The notes under the pieces were generated by a model. It made no database searches. It saw only the letters and a program-made list of their open reading frames with translations, and had not been told where the DNA came from. A stretch of DNA of 5,468 nucleotides from an uncultured Dehalococcoidia bacterium (GTDB lineage Bacteria; Chloroflexota; Dehalococcoidia; Tepidiformales; Tepidiformaceae), in NCBI GenBank assembly GCA_937954195.1, contig CALFYR010000005.1, positions 1 through 5,468 of the forward strand, given 5' to 3'. Positions 4,974-5,468 of this stretch are shown one piece after another (positions within the stretch are counted from its first letter, which is position 1; every line of letters starts with the position of its first letter). A program made the translations under genes and the position numbers.

Positions 4974-5468
4974 TTGGCGCGGCGAAGTGGGAGCGGGTCC
5001 TGGCCCTTGCGGCGCCGATCCTGCTGACGCTCGACCGAGCGTACACCACGGATGATCTCGATCCGCGAAAGCAACCGCGAAAGCTGTTCGATACCCGTCG
5101 TCTCCAACGTGGCAAGGATGCTCACTGAGCCGTCGCCGTTTTCGTTTGTGCGAACACCCACCATGTTCACCTTGTCTTCGGTCACCACCATGGTGATGTC
5201 CCGCAGCAGGCCCACCCGGTCCCACGCCTCAATGCGTACCGAAACGGGGTAGAGCTTGGTCACCGTGCCCCACTCGACCTCAACGATCCGCTCGTGCTCT
5301 TCCTCGTTCAGGATGTTGTGACAGTCGGCGCGGTGGACCGTTACGCCACGCGTCCGGGTCACGTATCCAACTATTTGGTCGCCGGGGACGGGATTGCAGC
5401 ACCGCGCCATTGTGGTCAGCAGGTTGCCAACGCCCAGCACACGCATCCCGCGCCCACCGAGCTTCGCG
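4970..5468 (-). CDS. rel: Rel/RelA-SpoT (p)ppGpp synthetase/hydrolase, C-terminal part only
   Basis: The frame is open to the right edge, so about 165 residues of the C-terminus are visible and the catalytic HD and synthetase domains lie outside. The Met codon at 5444-5446 is internal. Numbered from that Met, residues 1-17 read GVGNLLTTMARCC, followed by NPVPGDQIVGYVTRTRGVTVHRADC. This is the conserved zinc-finger/CC regulatory domain, with Cys16, Cys17, His38 and Cys42. After an acidic linker comes an ACT domain (about 66-140) with the DRVGLL motif (75-80). A basic 18-residue tail ends the protein. In long Rel proteins this region senses amino-acid starvation through the ribosome and tRNA and controls the balance of (p)ppGpp synthesis and hydrolysis. 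Whether this copy is bifunctional cannot be judged without the N-terminus. It converges with the DinB-family gene, sharing the CTAG at 4970-4973. Confidence 0.95.
   Translation of the reverse strand, partial: AKLGGRGMRVLGVGNLLTTMARCCNPVPGDQIVGYVTRTRGVTVHRADCHNILNEEEHERIVEVEWGTVTKLYPVSVRIEAWDRVGLLRDITMVVTEDKVNMVGVRTNENGDGSVSILATLETTGIEQLSRLLSRIEIIRGVRSVERQQDRRRKGQDPLPLRRAN

Overview
The window is GC-rich, gene-dense bacterial chromosome with eight protein-coding genes and no RNA gene, insertion sequence, CRISPR array or phage gene that I can recognise. The gene mix is an F420/flavin-type luciferase-like monooxygenase, a DinB-family protein, a YifB/ComM ATPase and a Rel stringent-response enzyme. 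Together with strong G/C at third codon positions, it suggests a free-living high-GC bacterium, perhaps a Chloroflexota (Dehalococcoidia-like) or actinobacterial lineage. That placement is an inference and is weakly supported.

Layout from left to right. 1-843 (+) is the C-terminal part of an alpha/beta-hydrolase esterase whose start lies before the window. 850-1083 (-) is a small membrane protein. 1236-2765 (+) is a complete YifB/ComM Mg-chelatase-like AAA+ ATPase. 2766-3803 (-) is a luciferase-like monooxygenase, and 3856-4128 (-) just upstream of it is a short helical protein, probably in the same transcription unit. 4277-4492 (+) is a 71-residue single-span membrane protein, and 4521-4973 (+) is a DinB/YfiT-type four-helix protein, probably co-transcribed with it. 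4970-5468 (-) is the C-terminal end (zinc-finger/CC and ACT domains) of a Rel/RelA-SpoT (p)ppGpp enzyme whose start lies beyond the right edge.

There are two divergent intergenic regions, 1084-1235 and 4129-4276, and both carry promoter-like signals. Three genes (850-1083, yifB/comM and DinB) have a -10-like hexamer ending only 6-7 nt before the ATG and no usable Shine-Dalgarno, which fits leaderless transcription. The luciferase-like gene and its upstream neighbour have proper Shine-Dalgarno sequences. The three convergent junctions have essentially no intergenic space, and all six genes involved end in TAG.

The most interesting spot is 4206-4268. It holds three copies of a GAAC-N4-GTG(C/T) box spaced 20 and 31 bp apart, close to two and three helical turns, lying across the promoter of the small membrane protein/DinB pair. 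The middle copy matches the Gram-positive LexA (SOS) box at 13 of 14 positions. A LexA-like regulon containing a small membrane protein and a DinB-family protein is therefore a testable hypothesis. All three copies share a G where the canonical box has T, so a different regulator is also possible.
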